Shown here: positions 34,370 through 42,968 of the stretch, in pieces
How positions within the stretch are numbered: position 1 is the first letter of the stretch
How the letters are laid out: each line of letters begins with the position of its first letter
DNA from: JANSYL01 sp963921255
GTDB taxonomy: Bacteria > Pseudomonadota > Alphaproteobacteria > Rhodobacterales > Rhodobacteraceae
Direction: 5' to 3'
Assembly: GCA_963921255.3 (NCBI GenBank)
Contig: CAWUEW020000002.1
Span: 620,001-684,000 of the forward strand
Length of the DNA: 64,000 bases
Position numbers and translations under genes: made by a program
Notes under the pieces: model-generated
Seen by the model: only the letters and a program-made list of their open reading frames with translations
Told to the model about the DNA's origin: nothing
The model's database searches: none

Positions 34370-34903
34370 ATGTCCCGCTACCACCCCCTTCTCGTCGCCC
34401 TGCACTGGCTTCTGGCCATCATGATCATGATGGCGCTGTTTTTCGGCATGTTCGCTCTGTCGGACATGCCGAACGACGACCCTGAAAAGGTCATGGCCCT
34501 GCGCGGTCACATGACGATGGGCATCATCATCCTGGTTCTGATGGTCGTGCGTCTGGTCACCCGCCTTGTCAGCGCCAAGCCGCCCGAGGCGGATATCGGC
34601 GTCGCCGCCCTGAACACGCTGTCGCGCTATATGCACTGGGTGCTCTATCTCGGGATTTTCGTGATGCTCGGATCTGGGATCGCCATGTCCATGATGGCGG
34701 GTCTTCCGGCGATTATGTTCGGTGGCTCGGGCGATCCGCTGCCCGCCAGCTTCTTCGACTACCCCCCGCGGATCGTGCACGGGATCGTCGGCTCCCTGCT
34801 GGCCCTGCTGATCGTGGGGCATATCGCGGCGGCGGTGTATCATCAGGTGGTGCGGCGCGACGCGCTGCTGTCCCGCATGTGGTTCGGCAAACGCCAGGGC
34901 TAG
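34370..34903 (+). CDS. Cytochrome b561-type membrane protein
   Basis: 177 residues from the ATG at 34370 (MSRYHPLLVALHWLLAI). Four transmembrane helices (about 10-30, 50-70, 88-108, 135-160). Paired histidines in LVALHW, LRGHMTMG, YMHWVLY and VGHIAAAVYH could ligate two b hemes. This pattern matches the cytochrome b561/YceJ family, which in Proteobacteria oxidises ubiquinol and reacts with superoxide. It is divergent from the MarR regulator and probably under its control. Convergent at its 3' end with the acetyltransferase gene, overlapping by four bases (34900-34903). Confidence 0.82.
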   Translation: MSRYHPLLVALHWLLAIMIMMALFFGMFALSDMPNDDPEKVMALRGHMTMGIIILVLMVVRLVTRLVSAKPPEADIGVAALNTLSRYMHWVLYLGIFVMLGSGIAMSMMAGLPAIMFGGSGDPLPASFFDYPPRIVHGIVGSLLALLIVGHIAAAVYHQVVRRDALLSRMWFGKRQG

Positions 34904-35376
34904 TGCGCCCAGGGGGTGACACGTCCTGTCACCCCATCCCAGTCGCCGCGCCCCAAAACCCGGTCGGGATTGGTGGGCGGCGGCATATCGACACCGACCA
35001 GACGGGTAAAGCCGAACTTGCCGTAGTAAGGCGCATCGCCGACCAGCATGACGCGCGGCCAACGGGCGGCTTCGGCCCGCGCCAGTCCGTCCCGCATCAA
35101 CAACGCCCCCAGACCCTCGCCCTGACGGGTCGGGTGCACCGCGATCGGCCCAAGGAGCAGGGCCTCCGACAGCCCGACCCGAACCGGCCAGAAGCGGATG
35201 GCACCAGCCAGAATACCGTCGGGATCGCGGGCGACCAGGCACAGCCCGGCCACGGCGGGCACGCCGTCGCGCAGGCGATAGGACGACAAGGCCTCGCGCC
35301 CCGGCGCGAAGCACAGGTCATACAGCGCCTCGACCTCCCACCGGTCGTCCGGCCGTTCCTCACTCAGATCGTACAT
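34900..35376 (-). CDS. GNAT family N-acetyltransferase (YhbS-like)
   Basis: 158 residues. GNAT core with LGPIAVHPTRQGEGLGALLMRDGLARAEA (acetyl-CoA pyrophosphate loop QGEGLG), VMLVGDAPYYGKFGF (the YYxKFGF signature of YhbS-type members) and GVDMPPPTNPDRV. Typical length. Substrate unknown. Convergent with the cytochrome b561 gene and divergent from the flavin reductase gene. Confidence 0.87.
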   Translation of the reverse strand: MYDLSEERPDDRWEVEALYDLCFAPGREALSSYRLRDGVPAVAGLCLVARDPDGILAGAIRFWPVRVGLSEALLLGPIAVHPTRQGEGLGALLMRDGLARAEAARWPRVMLVGDAPYYGKFGFTRLVGVDMPPPTNPDRVLGRGDWDGVTGRVTPWAH

Positions 35377-35454
35377 GGCCTGCGTTGCCCGATTGCCCCT
35401 AGCATCCCGCCTAGCACGGCGTTACCCCTTTGCCAAACCAGAGGGAAATCCGCC

Positions 35455-36060
35455 ATGTTCTACCGCCCCGAAGACGGCCACGGCCTGCCGCACAACCCGT
35501 TCAACGCGATCGTGACGCCCCGGCCGATCGGGTGGATTGCGACGCGCGGCAGCGACGGGTCGGAAAACCTGGCGCCCTATTCCTTCTTCAATGCCGTGGC
35601 CTATGTGCCGCCGCAGGTGATGTTCGCCTCGACCTCGGCCAAGCCGGATCGGGGGGACACGAAGGACAGCGTGGCCAACATCCGCGACACGGGCGTCTTT
35701 TGCGTGAACATCGTGGAATACGCGATGCGGGACGCGATGAACCAGACCTCGGGCCCGTGGGAGAAGGACACCGATGAGTTCACGCTGGCCCAGATCGCGC
35801 GCGCGGAGTGCGAGACCATTGCCTGCTCGCGCGTGGCCAACGCGCCGGCCAGCCTGGAATGCAAGCTGACCCAGATCGTGCAACTACCGGGCGAGGCCAA
35901 CTTCGCCGTGTTCGGGGAAGTGACCGGCGTTCATATGCGGGACGATTGCCTGAAGGACGGCATCTTCGACGTGCTCAGCTTCAACCCGCTGACCCGGATG
36001 GGCTACCGGGACTATTCCGTGGTGCGCGAGAAATTCAGCCTGAGCCGCCCCGGGGAATAG
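35455..36060 (+). CDS. Flavin reductase / FMN-binding split-barrel protein
   Basis: 201 residues from the ATG at 35455 (MFYRPEDGHGLPHNPFNAIV). DIM6/NTAB-type flavin reductase fold: TPRPIGWIATRGSDG and NLAPYSFFNAVAYVPPQVMFA, then the phosphate-site SKPDRGDTKDSVANI with a conserved acidic pair, and VFCVNIVEY. Enzymes of this family use NAD(P)H to reduce FMN, or bind flavin for a partner oxygenase; no oxygenase is adjacent. The gene is monocistronic. Confidence 0.85.
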   Translation: MFYRPEDGHGLPHNPFNAIVTPRPIGWIATRGSDGSENLAPYSFFNAVAYVPPQVMFASTSAKPDRGDTKDSVANIRDTGVFCVNIVEYAMRDAMNQTSGPWEKDTDEFTLAQIARAECETIACSRVANAPASLECKLTQIVQLPGEANFAVFGEVTGVHMRDDCLKDGIFDVLSFNPLTRMGYRDYSVVREKFSLSRPGE

Positions 36061-36235
36061 GCTGCGCACGCGTGAGCACGGGTGTAACCCTCTGATTATT
36101 CATCAGAAAGATTTCCCGTTAACCGGGGATTAGCATTTTCCGCCTTATGAACGCCAAAGGTAGCGCCGTGCTCGCGCGCACCAGGTCCACACATCGGGCA
36201 CGGCCAAGATGGTGTCGCAGGGCGCGGGCAAGAGG

Positions 36236-36757
36236 TCACCATGTGACCAAGGACGTCGGACATCGGCTGACGTCGAAAGACGGCCGCCCGGCGAGTTCAT
36301 TCATCAGCCATTGCGTGCCGACGGTGTTGATCTCAATATCCCAATTCGCGTGCCCTGCCTCGGCGACAAGACGCTCGTATACGGTCGGGGTCTCGGCGTC
36401 GAAAACCAGACCGACATCGTTGCGCCACGCGAACCGATACCCGCGTTCATCTACGGGCCCCAGCAAGCGCCCGTAGATCGTGGTTGGCGTGATCTGGATC
36501 GACCGTAGCGGCGCGCGCAGGATCGGCGTTCCATCCTCCAATCGCGGAACTGCAATGGGCTTCAAGTAAGGCCTGCTGAGGTCAAAAACTGCTTCGTAGC
36601 CGAGGTTCGCACCGTTCTCGAGCGGCACACATGTCCGATATCTGGCGTTGAAAACGACCACGATCCATTGCGCCACAAGGGCGATCGGGATCAGTACGAC
36701 GGCCAAGAGGGCCCCAAGCACCCCGTCATCGCCATTGTCGCTGCCTCGATGTGTCAC
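36236..36757 (-). CDS. Hypothetical membrane-anchored protein
   Basis: 173 residues. One N-terminal transmembrane helix (about 13-36, VLGALLAVVLIPIALVAQWI) then a probably soluble beta-rich domain without recognised motif (IQITPTTIYGRLLGPVDERGYRF). No similarity recognised. It lies in a gene-poor patch with non-coding stretches on both sides and no partner gene, which is unusual in this tightly packed window. May be a lineage-specific or horizontally gained gene. Start ATG at 36757 is the only ATG near the frame start. Confidence 0.55.
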   Translation of the reverse strand: MTHRGSDNGDDGVLGALLAVVLIPIALVAQWIVVVFNARYRTCVPLENGANLGYEAVFDLSRPYLKPIAVPRLEDGTPILRAPLRSIQITPTTIYGRLLGPVDERGYRFAWRNDVGLVFDAETPTVYERLVAEAGHANWDIEINTVGTQWLMNELAGRPSFDVSRCPTSLVTW

Positions 36758-37110
36758 GCGAACCTGCTGCGCGCTCGATCGGCATAGGTCTGGCCGGCGA
36801 GGGTCCTCGCTCGGAGGTTGGCTTGGGACACCTTGCGAAATGGCTGCGGGCCGACGTGCATCAGGGATGCCGTTGATCAGGGATTTCTACCACTGAACAC
36901 AAAAGGATTAAGCCTTCGGAAACAGACAGAACGATCGCCGTTTCCCCTTCCCCTCCGTTCGCAAAGATCAGGCCCGGCACACCGTCCTGCGGCCGTTCCG
37001 CGTCGCGGTCGAGGTCGAGCCGCTTCGGCAGCTTGGCCCGCGGGAGGGGCGGGCAGACTGACCCGAGGACCATGCGCGTCAGCGGCCGTCACCCGGGCGC
37101 AATTGCCGTC
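36758..37110. other. 353-bp stretch without a convincing gene
   Basis: Between the orphan membrane protein and the SulP gene no supportable gene is seen. A 70-residue minus-strand reading (36861-37073) contains DGVPGLIFANGGEGE, but has no Shine-Dalgarno and matches no family I recognise; it could be a decayed fragment. No clear terminator was identified. Confidence 0.4.
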
Positions 37111-38736
37111 TTAGTGGCCGCCGAGGATGCCGGTGCGGACGGCGTAGTTGGCTGCGATGGCGTAGTCGGGGTCATCGTCGCTGTCGACCATGAGGTGACC
37201 GGCCTTGGTCAGCAGGCGGTGGCAATCACGCGACAGGTGGCGCAGTTCGATGGCTTTGCCCGCGGCCTCGTACCGGGCGGCGAGCTTTTCGATGGCCTGC
37301 AGCGCGGATTGGTCGGCGACGCGGCTGTCGGCGAAATCGACCACGACCCGCGCGGGGTCATTCTGGATGTCGAACAGCTCGGAAAACCCCTCAGCCGAGC
37401 CGAAGAAGAGCGGGCCCTGCACCTGGTAGACCTTGGCGCCTTCGGGGGTGGTGTAGGTCTTGGCGTGGATGCGGGTGGCGTTCTGCCATGCATAGGCCAG
37501 GGCCGAGACGATCACACCCACCACGACGGCGGTGGCGAGGTCGGTCCAGACGGTCACGACGGTCACCAGTACGATGACGATGGCATCGGTCAGCGGCACC
37601 TTGGTCAGGATCTTCAGCGAATTCCACGCGAAGGTCCCGATCACGACCATGAACATGACGCCCACCAGCGCGGCCAGCGGGATCTGCTCGATCAAGGGGG
37701 CGGCAAAGAGGATGAAGCTGAGCAGGAAGAGCGCCGCCGCGATGCCCGCGATGCGGGTCCGGCCGCCCGATTTCACGTTGATCATGGATTGCCCGATCAT
37801 CGCGCAGCCGCCCATGCCCCCGAAGAAGCCGGTGACGGTGTTGGCCACGCCTTGCGCCACGCATTCCTGGCTGGCACCGCCCCGTTCCCCGGTGATTTCG
37901 CCCACAAGGTTGAGGGTGAGCAGGCTTTCGATCAGGCCGATGGCGGCGAGGATGAAGGCATAGGGCAGGATGATCCAGAGCGTTTCCAGCGTCAGGGGCA
38001 CCATGGGGATGTGCAGGGCCGGGAAGCCGCCTTCGATCGAGGCCATGTCGCCGACGCGCGGCACCTCGAGCCCGAAGCCGATGACGATGGCCGCGGTCAC
38101 GGCGATGCCGGCCAGCGGCGCGGGGATCACGGTGGTAAAGCGCGGCAGGATCCAGATCACCACCATGGTCAGTGCGACAAGGGCCAGCATAATCGTCAGC
38201 GGCAGGCCCGACAGCCATTCGCCGTTGGCCATGCCGTGGCCCGCGTGTTCGGCGGTGCCGGGCACCTGGAACTGGCTAAGCTGCGCCAAGAAAATCACGA
38301 TGGCCAGGCCGTTCACGAAGCCCAGCATGACGGGATGCGGCACCAGCCGGATGAACTTGCCCAGGCGGAAGACACCCGCCGCGATCTGGATCAGCCCCAT
38401 CAGGACCACCGCCGCGAACAGATATTCGACCCCATGCTCGGCCACGAGGCTGACCATCACCACCGCAAGCGCCCCCGTCGCCCCCGAGATCATGCCCGGG
38501 CGTCCACCGATCACGGCCGTGATCAGGCCCACGATGAAGGCCGCATAGAGCCCGACCAAGGGATGCACCCCGGCCACAAAGGCAAAGGCCACGGCTTCGG
38601 GCACAAGGGCCAAGGCGACCGTGAGGCCGGACAGAAGCTCGATCCTCAACCGGTCCATGGCTACGCCATCGCGGATCATTGCGCGGTCCGACGTCGACAA
38701 ACGGCCTGCCACCGCCGCCATCAAGGTGCGGGTCAT
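37111..38736 (-). CDS. SulP/SLC26-family anion transporter with STAS domain
   Basis: 541 residues. N-terminal transport domain (residues about 30-415) with the SulP signature region near ALALVPEAVAFAFVAGV and LIESLLTLNLVGEITGE; GCAMIGQSMINVKSGGRTR resembles the conserved NxxSGG(R) loop. C-terminal STAS domain (about 430-535, GPLFFGSAEGFSELFD and VVVDFADSRVADQSALQAI). Transports sulfate, bicarbonate or another inorganic anion; which one is unknown. GGAGAG lies before the ATG. The 230-bp leader upstream is rich in hairpins and may regulate it. Confidence 0.88.
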   Translation of the reverse strand: MTRTLMAAVAGRLSTSDRAMIRDGVAMDRLRIELLSGLTVALALVPEAVAFAFVAGVHPLVGLYAAFIVGLITAVIGGRPGMISGATGALAVVMVSLVAEHGVEYLFAAVVLMGLIQIAAGVFRLGKFIRLVPHPVMLGFVNGLAIVIFLAQLSQFQVPGTAEHAGHGMANGEWLSGLPLTIMLALVALTMVVIWILPRFTTVIPAPLAGIAVTAAIVIGFGLEVPRVGDMASIEGGFPALHIPMVPLTLETLWIILPYAFILAAIGLIESLLTLNLVGEITGERGGASQECVAQGVANTVTGFFGGMGGCAMIGQSMINVKSGGRTRIAGIAAALFLLSFILFAAPLIEQIPLAALVGVMFMVVIGTFAWNSLKILTKVPLTDAIVIVLVTVVTVWTDLATAVVVGVIVSALAYAWQNATRIHAKTYTTPEGAKVYQVQGPLFFGSAEGFSELFDIQNDPARVVVDFADSRVADQSALQAIEKLAARYEAAGKAIELRHLSRDCHRLLTKAGHLMVDSDDDPDYAIAANYAVRTGILGGH

Positions 38737-38767
38737 CTAGCTCTCCATCAAATGTTCGCTTGGGCTC

Positions 38768-38898
38768 GGGGTCAGGGACCACCCCGGCGCGTCTCACGGG
38801 TTTCACCGTGGACATAGGCGGCCCGACGGGCCAAGGCACGGTATTCTTCGGTGCACATACCTCGCGGGCGCGCAAACCGTTACCCGGGTGACCGGGTA
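38768..38898 (-). promoter_or_regulatory. Candidate structured leader RNA of the SulP gene
   Basis: Four strong short inverted repeats in 131 bp ahead of the SulP ATG: 38881-38887/38892-38898 (7 bp, 4-base loop); 38820-38824/38828-38832 (5 bp); CACGG 38795-38799/CCGTG 38806-38810 (6-base loop); GGGGT 38768-38772/ACCCC 38781-38785. The set resembles a cis-regulatory RNA. A candidate alphaproteobacterial motif called sul1 has been described upstream of sulfate permease genes, but I cannot confirm a match from sequence alone. The first hairpin could instead serve the plus-strand gene. Confidence 0.4.
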
Positions 38899-38969
38899 TC
38901 TGCCATGCACTGCGTGCAATGGTTCTGCATTCTGGCAAGCCGTGATAGCTATGGGGAAAACGAGGTCTC

Positions 38970-39629
38970 ATGTCCCGCCCGCTTCCAGATCCAAAGGCGC
39001 TCTATCCCGTCGCGCTGCCCGATGGCACCCCGCACAAGGGGACGGTCTTTCTTGCCGAAGCCGTCAAGGATCATCCCAAGATCACGTGCGGTGCCTTCAC
39101 CTATGCCTCTGATTTCGATCCCCCGGACCGGCCAGACGAATGGGCCGGGCGGCTGGCCCCCTACCTGTTCCCGTTTTCGCGGGAACGGCTGGAGATCGGC
39201 AAGTTCTGCCAGATCGCCCATGGGGTGCGGTTCATCACCTCGTCGGCCAACCACGCCATGACAGGGACCAGCACCTTCCCGTTTCCGATCTTCGATGTGG
39301 AGGCGCGGGCCGGCTACCAACCGGACACACGCCACACCGTCGTGGGAAACGATGTCTGGATTGGCTATGGCGCGACGATCCTGCCCGGGGCGCAGATCGG
39401 GCATGGGGCCATCATCGGGGCGCAAGCCGTCGTGCGGGGCACAGTGCCCAATTATGCCATCGTCACGGGCAACCCGGGCACGGCCACGCGGATGCGGTTC
39501 ACACCCGAAGAGATCGCGGAACTGCTGCGGATCGCGTGGTGGGACTGGCCCGCCGATGCCATCGCCGCAGCCCGCACGGCGCTGGACGCGCACGATCTCG
39601 AGGCACTTCGCCGCGCGCGGCCCGATTAG
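38970..39629 (+). CDS. CatB/Vat-type xenobiotic acetyltransferase (hexapeptide repeat)
   Basis: 219 residues. Left-handed beta-helix hexapeptide repeats: IGKFCQIAHGVRFITSSANH (the catalytic-His region of CatB/Vat enzymes), VVGNDVWIGYGATILPGAQIG and HGAIIGAQAVVRGTVPNYAI, then GNPGTATRMRF. Such enzymes acetylate streptogramin or chloramphenicol, or serve unknown endogenous substrates; the chromosomal rhodobacterial forms are not proven resistance factors. Start ATG at 38970 behind GGGGAAAACGAGG. Divergent from the SulP gene. Confidence 0.83.
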   Translation: MSRPLPDPKALYPVALPDGTPHKGTVFLAEAVKDHPKITCGAFTYASDFDPPDRPDEWAGRLAPYLFPFSRERLEIGKFCQIAHGVRFITSSANHAMTGTSTFPFPIFDVEARAGYQPDTRHTVVGNDVWIGYGATILPGAQIGHGAIIGAQAVVRGTVPNYAIVTGNPGTATRMRFTPEEIAELLRIAWWDWPADAIAAARTALDAHDLEALRRARPD

Positions 39630-39690
39630 CGCTTTCCGACTCGGGCCTGCGGGTGCAACCTAAGCGCCAAATCGGCAGGAAGGACGGGCC

Positions 39691-40563
39691 ATGGACACAG
39701 TCATTGGGGTTATCGGAGGTTCGGGCGTCTACGAGATCGCCGGGCTGGAAGACGCAACCTGGACATCGGTCGACAGCCCGTTTGGCGCCCCGTCGGATCA
39801 GATCCTGACCGGCCGCCTGAACGGGGTGCGGATGGCCTTTCTGCCGCGCCACGGGCGCGGCCACGTCCACAGCCCCACGTCTGTCCCCTATCGAGCGAAT
39901 ATTGATGCGCTCAAACGGCTTGGCGTGACGGATGTCATCTCGGTATCGGCCTGCGGGTCGTTCCGGGACGAAATGGCGCCCGGGGATTTCGTCATCGTTG
40001 ACCAGTTCATCGACCGGACCTTCGCGCGCGAGAAATCCTTCTTTGGCCCGGGCCTTGTGGCGCATGTGTCCGTCGCCCACCCGACCTGCCCGCGTCTGGG
40101 CGCCGCCTGTGCCGAAGCCGCGCGGGCTGAGGGCATTACTGTGCATGAGGGGGGCACCTATCTTGCGATGGAGGGTCCGCAGTTTTCGTCGATGGCGGAA
40201 TCGAAGCTCTACCGCGACGTGTGGGGATGCGACGTGATCGGGATGACCAACATGCCCGAGGCCAAGCTGGCCCGCGAGGCCGAGCTTTGCTACGCCTCGG
40301 TCGCCATGATCACGGATTATGACAGTTGGCACCCAGATCACGGCGCGGTCGACATCACCGAGATCATCGCAACCCTGACCGGCAATGCCGACAAGGCCCG
40401 ATCCCTTGTGGCCCGTCTGCCCGGTCTGTTGGGCGCCGAGCGCGACCCCTGCCCGCATGGCTGCGACCGCGCGCTGGAATTCGCGATCCTGACCGCCCCC
40501 GACAAGCGCGACCCCACCATGATCGAAAACCTGAGCGCCGTCGCAGGGCGCGTTCTGGGCTAA
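39691..40563 (+). CDS. mtnP: S-methyl-5'-thioadenosine phosphorylase
   Basis: Cleaves methylthioadenosine to adenine and methylthioribose-1-phosphate in methionine salvage. 290 residues with the MTAP signatures GVIGGSGVYEI, FLPRHGRGHVHSPTSVPYRAN, EGPQFSSMAESKLYR and MTNMPEAKLAREAELCY. Length is standard. It is followed 49 bases later by a LysE gene on the same strand. Close to apt about 2.4 kb downstream, whose product recycles the adenine released here. Confidence 0.94.
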   Translation: MDTVIGVIGGSGVYEIAGLEDATWTSVDSPFGAPSDQILTGRLNGVRMAFLPRHGRGHVHSPTSVPYRANIDALKRLGVTDVISVSACGSFRDEMAPGDFVIVDQFIDRTFAREKSFFGPGLVAHVSVAHPTCPRLGAACAEAARAEGITVHEGGTYLAMEGPQFSSMAESKLYRDVWGCDVIGMTNMPEAKLAREAELCYASVAMITDYDSWHPDHGAVDITEIIATLTGNADKARSLVARLPGLLGAERDPCPHGCDRALEFAILTAPDKRDPTMIENLSAVAGRVLG

Positions 40564-40612
40564 CCACAGAAAGGCCGCGCCTTCGACCCTGGCGTGATGA
40601 CGGAACAGAACC

Positions 40613-41242
40613 ATGACTTTTGAAACCTGGCTGGCGTTTCTGGCCGCATCGACCGTCCTTCTCCTGATCCCGGGACCGACCGTGCTTTTGGTGCTGTCCT
40701 ATGCGCTGAGCCAGGGGAAACGGGTCGCCGTCTCCACCGCGGGTGGGGTGGCCTTGGGCGATCTGATCGCGATGACCGCCTCCCTGGCCGGGCTCGGGGC
40801 GCTGGTTCTGACCTCGGCGACCTTGTTCACGGCCCTGAAATGGGCCGGGGCGGTTTACCTTGTCTACCTGGGCGTGCGCATGATCCTGAGCGCGCGGACA
40901 CAGCCTTTGCACATGCCCAATGTTGGCGTCATCAGCGCCGGCCAAAGCTTTCGGCAAGCGGCGATCGTGACGGCGCTGAACCCCAAATCCATCGCCTTCT
41001 TCATCGCGTTCGTTCCGCAGTTCATCACGCCCGAGGCGGCCTTGCTGCCGCAGTTCGCCATTCTGATCGCCAGCTTTGTGGGGTTGGCTGCGGTCAATGC
41101 GATGGCCTATGCGCTGCTGGCCGACCAGATGCGCGCACGCCTGATGGCGCCGTCGGTCATACCGTGGCTGACGCGGATGGGTGGCGTGACGCTGATCGGC
41201 ATGGGCATCCTGACGGCCAGCTTGCGCCGCGCGACGGGATAA
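40613..41242 (+). CDS. LysE-family exporter
   Basis: 209 residues with six hydrophobic segments and the LysE/RhtB signature LLIPGPTVLLVLSYALSQGKR near residues 18-38 followed by GVALGDLIAMTAS. Members export lysine, homoserine lactone, threonine or other amino acids. Start ATG at 40613. It is followed four bases later by the hydrolase gene, so the two are probably cotranscribed. Substrate unknown. Confidence 0.87.
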   Translation: MTFETWLAFLAASTVLLLIPGPTVLLVLSYALSQGKRVAVSTAGGVALGDLIAMTASLAGLGALVLTSATLFTALKWAGAVYLVYLGVRMILSARTQPLHMPNVGVISAGQSFRQAAIVTALNPKSIAFFIAFVPQFITPEAALLPQFAILIASFVGLAAVNAMAYALLADQMRARLMAPSVIPWLTRMGGVTLIGMGILTASLRRATG

Positions 41243-41246
41243 GCGC

Positions 41247-42155
41247 ATGGCCCTGTCCCTGGCGGAGCTTCAGCGCCTGCTTGGCTGGCCGGACCGGCCC
41301 CGCGCCGCGCCTTCGGCCCGGGTGCGCCCCGCAGCGCCCCATCCCGTGCCGGGGGGCACGCGTCTGGACCTGGATTTCGCGTTCGAGACCGGGCCGTCGC
41401 GTGGGATCCTGTTGCTGCCCGATGGGCCGGAGCCCCACCCAGCCGTTCTCTATTGTCACGCACACGGCAATGCCTATGCGATCGGCGCTGAGGAATTGAC
41501 GGAGGGCCGCCCGGCGCTGCAGGCGCCCTATGGGCCGGACTTGCTGGCGGCCGGGTTTGCGGCCCTTTCGATCGACCTGCCGCTTTTCGGCAGTCGCCAG
41601 TCCGAGGCGGGCGAGGCCGCGCTGGCCAAGGCGGCGCTCTGGCACGGTCGGCCCCTGATGGGGCAGATGTTGGCCGAGCTGCACGCGGCCTTTTCGTGGC
41701 TGGCGGACCATCCGCAGATTGATCCCGCGCGCATCGCCACCCTGGGCCTCTCGATGGGGGCCACCCACGCCTATTGGCTGGCGGCCTTGGACCCGCGCGT
41801 GGCCGCCTGCGCGCATCTGTGCGCCTTTGCGCAGATCGGCCCCCTGATCCAATCGGGGGCCCATGACCTGCACGGCCCGTACATGACCGTCCCCGGACTT
41901 TTGTCCGCGGGGGACATGGGCGATGTCGCAGCCCAGGTCGCCCCCCGCCCCCAATTGATCTGCGCCGGGCGGCGCGATCCACTGACCCCGCCCGACGCGC
42001 TGGATCCCGCGTTGGAGCGGGTGGCGCAGAGCTATGCCGCGGACGGGCCGCTTGAGATCCTGGTCGATCCGGCCACAGGTCACGCGGAGACGGCCGAGAT
42101 GCGTGCGGCGGTGCTGGCGTTTCTTGCCCGACATCTGGGCCATGCGCCGGCGTAG
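41247..42155 (+). CDS. Alpha/beta hydrolase (dienelactone hydrolase-like)
   Basis: 302 residues. Catalytic triad by motif: S169 in LGLSMGATHAY, D244 in GRRDPLTPP, H279 in TGHAETAEM; oxyanion region YCHAHGNAYAIG. An additional cap-like stretch about residues 85-140. Resembles dienelactone hydrolases and acetyl xylan esterases, but the nucleophile is Ser rather than the Cys of true dienelactone hydrolase. Starts four bases after the LysE stop. Substrate unknown. Confidence 0.8.
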   Translation: MALSLAELQRLLGWPDRPRAAPSARVRPAAPHPVPGGTRLDLDFAFETGPSRGILLLPDGPEPHPAVLYCHAHGNAYAIGAEELTEGRPALQAPYGPDLLAAGFAALSIDLPLFGSRQSEAGEAALAKAALWHGRPLMGQMLAELHAAFSWLADHPQIDPARIATLGLSMGATHAYWLAALDPRVAACAHLCAFAQIGPLIQSGAHDLHGPYMTVPGLLSAGDMGDVAAQVAPRPQLICAGRRDPLTPPDALDPALERVAQSYAADGPLEILVDPATGHAETAEMRAAVLAFLARHLGHAPA

Positions 42156-42244
42156 CGCCCCGAACACTGTCCAAATTGCAGCACCGGCGAGGTTCCCATC
42201 GCCAAGACCTTGATCCTTTGCGCAGCAGTTGCAATCACACAGGC

Positions 42245-42922
42245 ATGATCCGGCGATGCCTCCCTCTATGCCTCTGTGCCAGCCTGATCCCAAGCCTTGG
42301 GACGGCGCAGGAATACATCGCGGTCCCCGATCTGATTTCGGACCATAACTTCTATCGGCTTGTGGCCTGCGGCGCCCCGCCGGGCGGGGATTGTTCGAAG
42401 CCATTCATTCGCTGGCCCGAGGACCAGCGCCTGTCACTGCGCGTCGGCATTGCCGCGACGGCCGACAGTTTTCCGGACTACAAGCTCGATCTGGTCGACA
42501 GCGCCATTGACGATGCGATCACCGAAATCAACGCGGCCGGTGCACAGTTGTTCCTGGAGCGGGCCTATGCCGGCGAAGGGGGGATCGATATCCCGCTCTA
42601 CCTGGTGGACACCCCGCAAGGCGGCCGTCTGGAGGGGACCGGCATCCCCGAACTGGACGGCGCCCAATTGTCGATCGCGCGCGTTGCCATCCGATCGCGC
42701 GGCGGGGACATTCAATCCGCCGCCATCGCCATCAGTCAGGACATCCGACGGCGCGAGATCGCCTCGGTCGTTCTGGAAGAACTTGTGCAGGCCCTCGGGC
42801 TTCCGACCGATATTTCCTCCCCCGCCTATGACCGATCCATCTTTGCGGAGGACGCCAATTCAATCGTGTGGTTGCGCGGACAAGATGCAGCCGCGCTCCG
42901 ACGCCACTATCCGCGTTTGTGA
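42245..42922 (+). CDS. Exported DUF2927-family protein
   Basis: 225 residues from the ATG at 42245, beginning with a signal peptide (CLPLCLCASLIPSLGTAQ). The body has a DUF2927-like pattern: FIRWPEDQRLSLRVGIA, then IDDAITEINAAGAQLFLE, and near the end SVVLEELVQALGLPTDI with the paired acids of a degenerate metalloprotease-like motif (LEELVQALG). Periplasmic. The family is common in Rhodobacteraceae and uncharacterised. 46 bp before apt on the same strand. Confidence 0.75.
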   Translation: MIRRCLPLCLCASLIPSLGTAQEYIAVPDLISDHNFYRLVACGAPPGGDCSKPFIRWPEDQRLSLRVGIAATADSFPDYKLDLVDSAIDDAITEINAAGAQLFLERAYAGEGGIDIPLYLVDTPQGGRLEGTGIPELDGAQLSIARVAIRSRGGDIQSAAIAISQDIRRREIASVVLEELVQALGLPTDISSPAYDRSIFAEDANSIVWLRGQDAAALRRHYPRL

Positions 42923-42968
42923 TCCCCCTCCCGACCGGATCACGCAACGCCCCAACAGGACCGACACC

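Noticed and set aside
36861..37073. A 70-residue minus-strand frame with DGVPGLIFANGGEGE.
   Set aside because: No ribosome-binding site, no family match; kept only as a possible fragment in the gap note.
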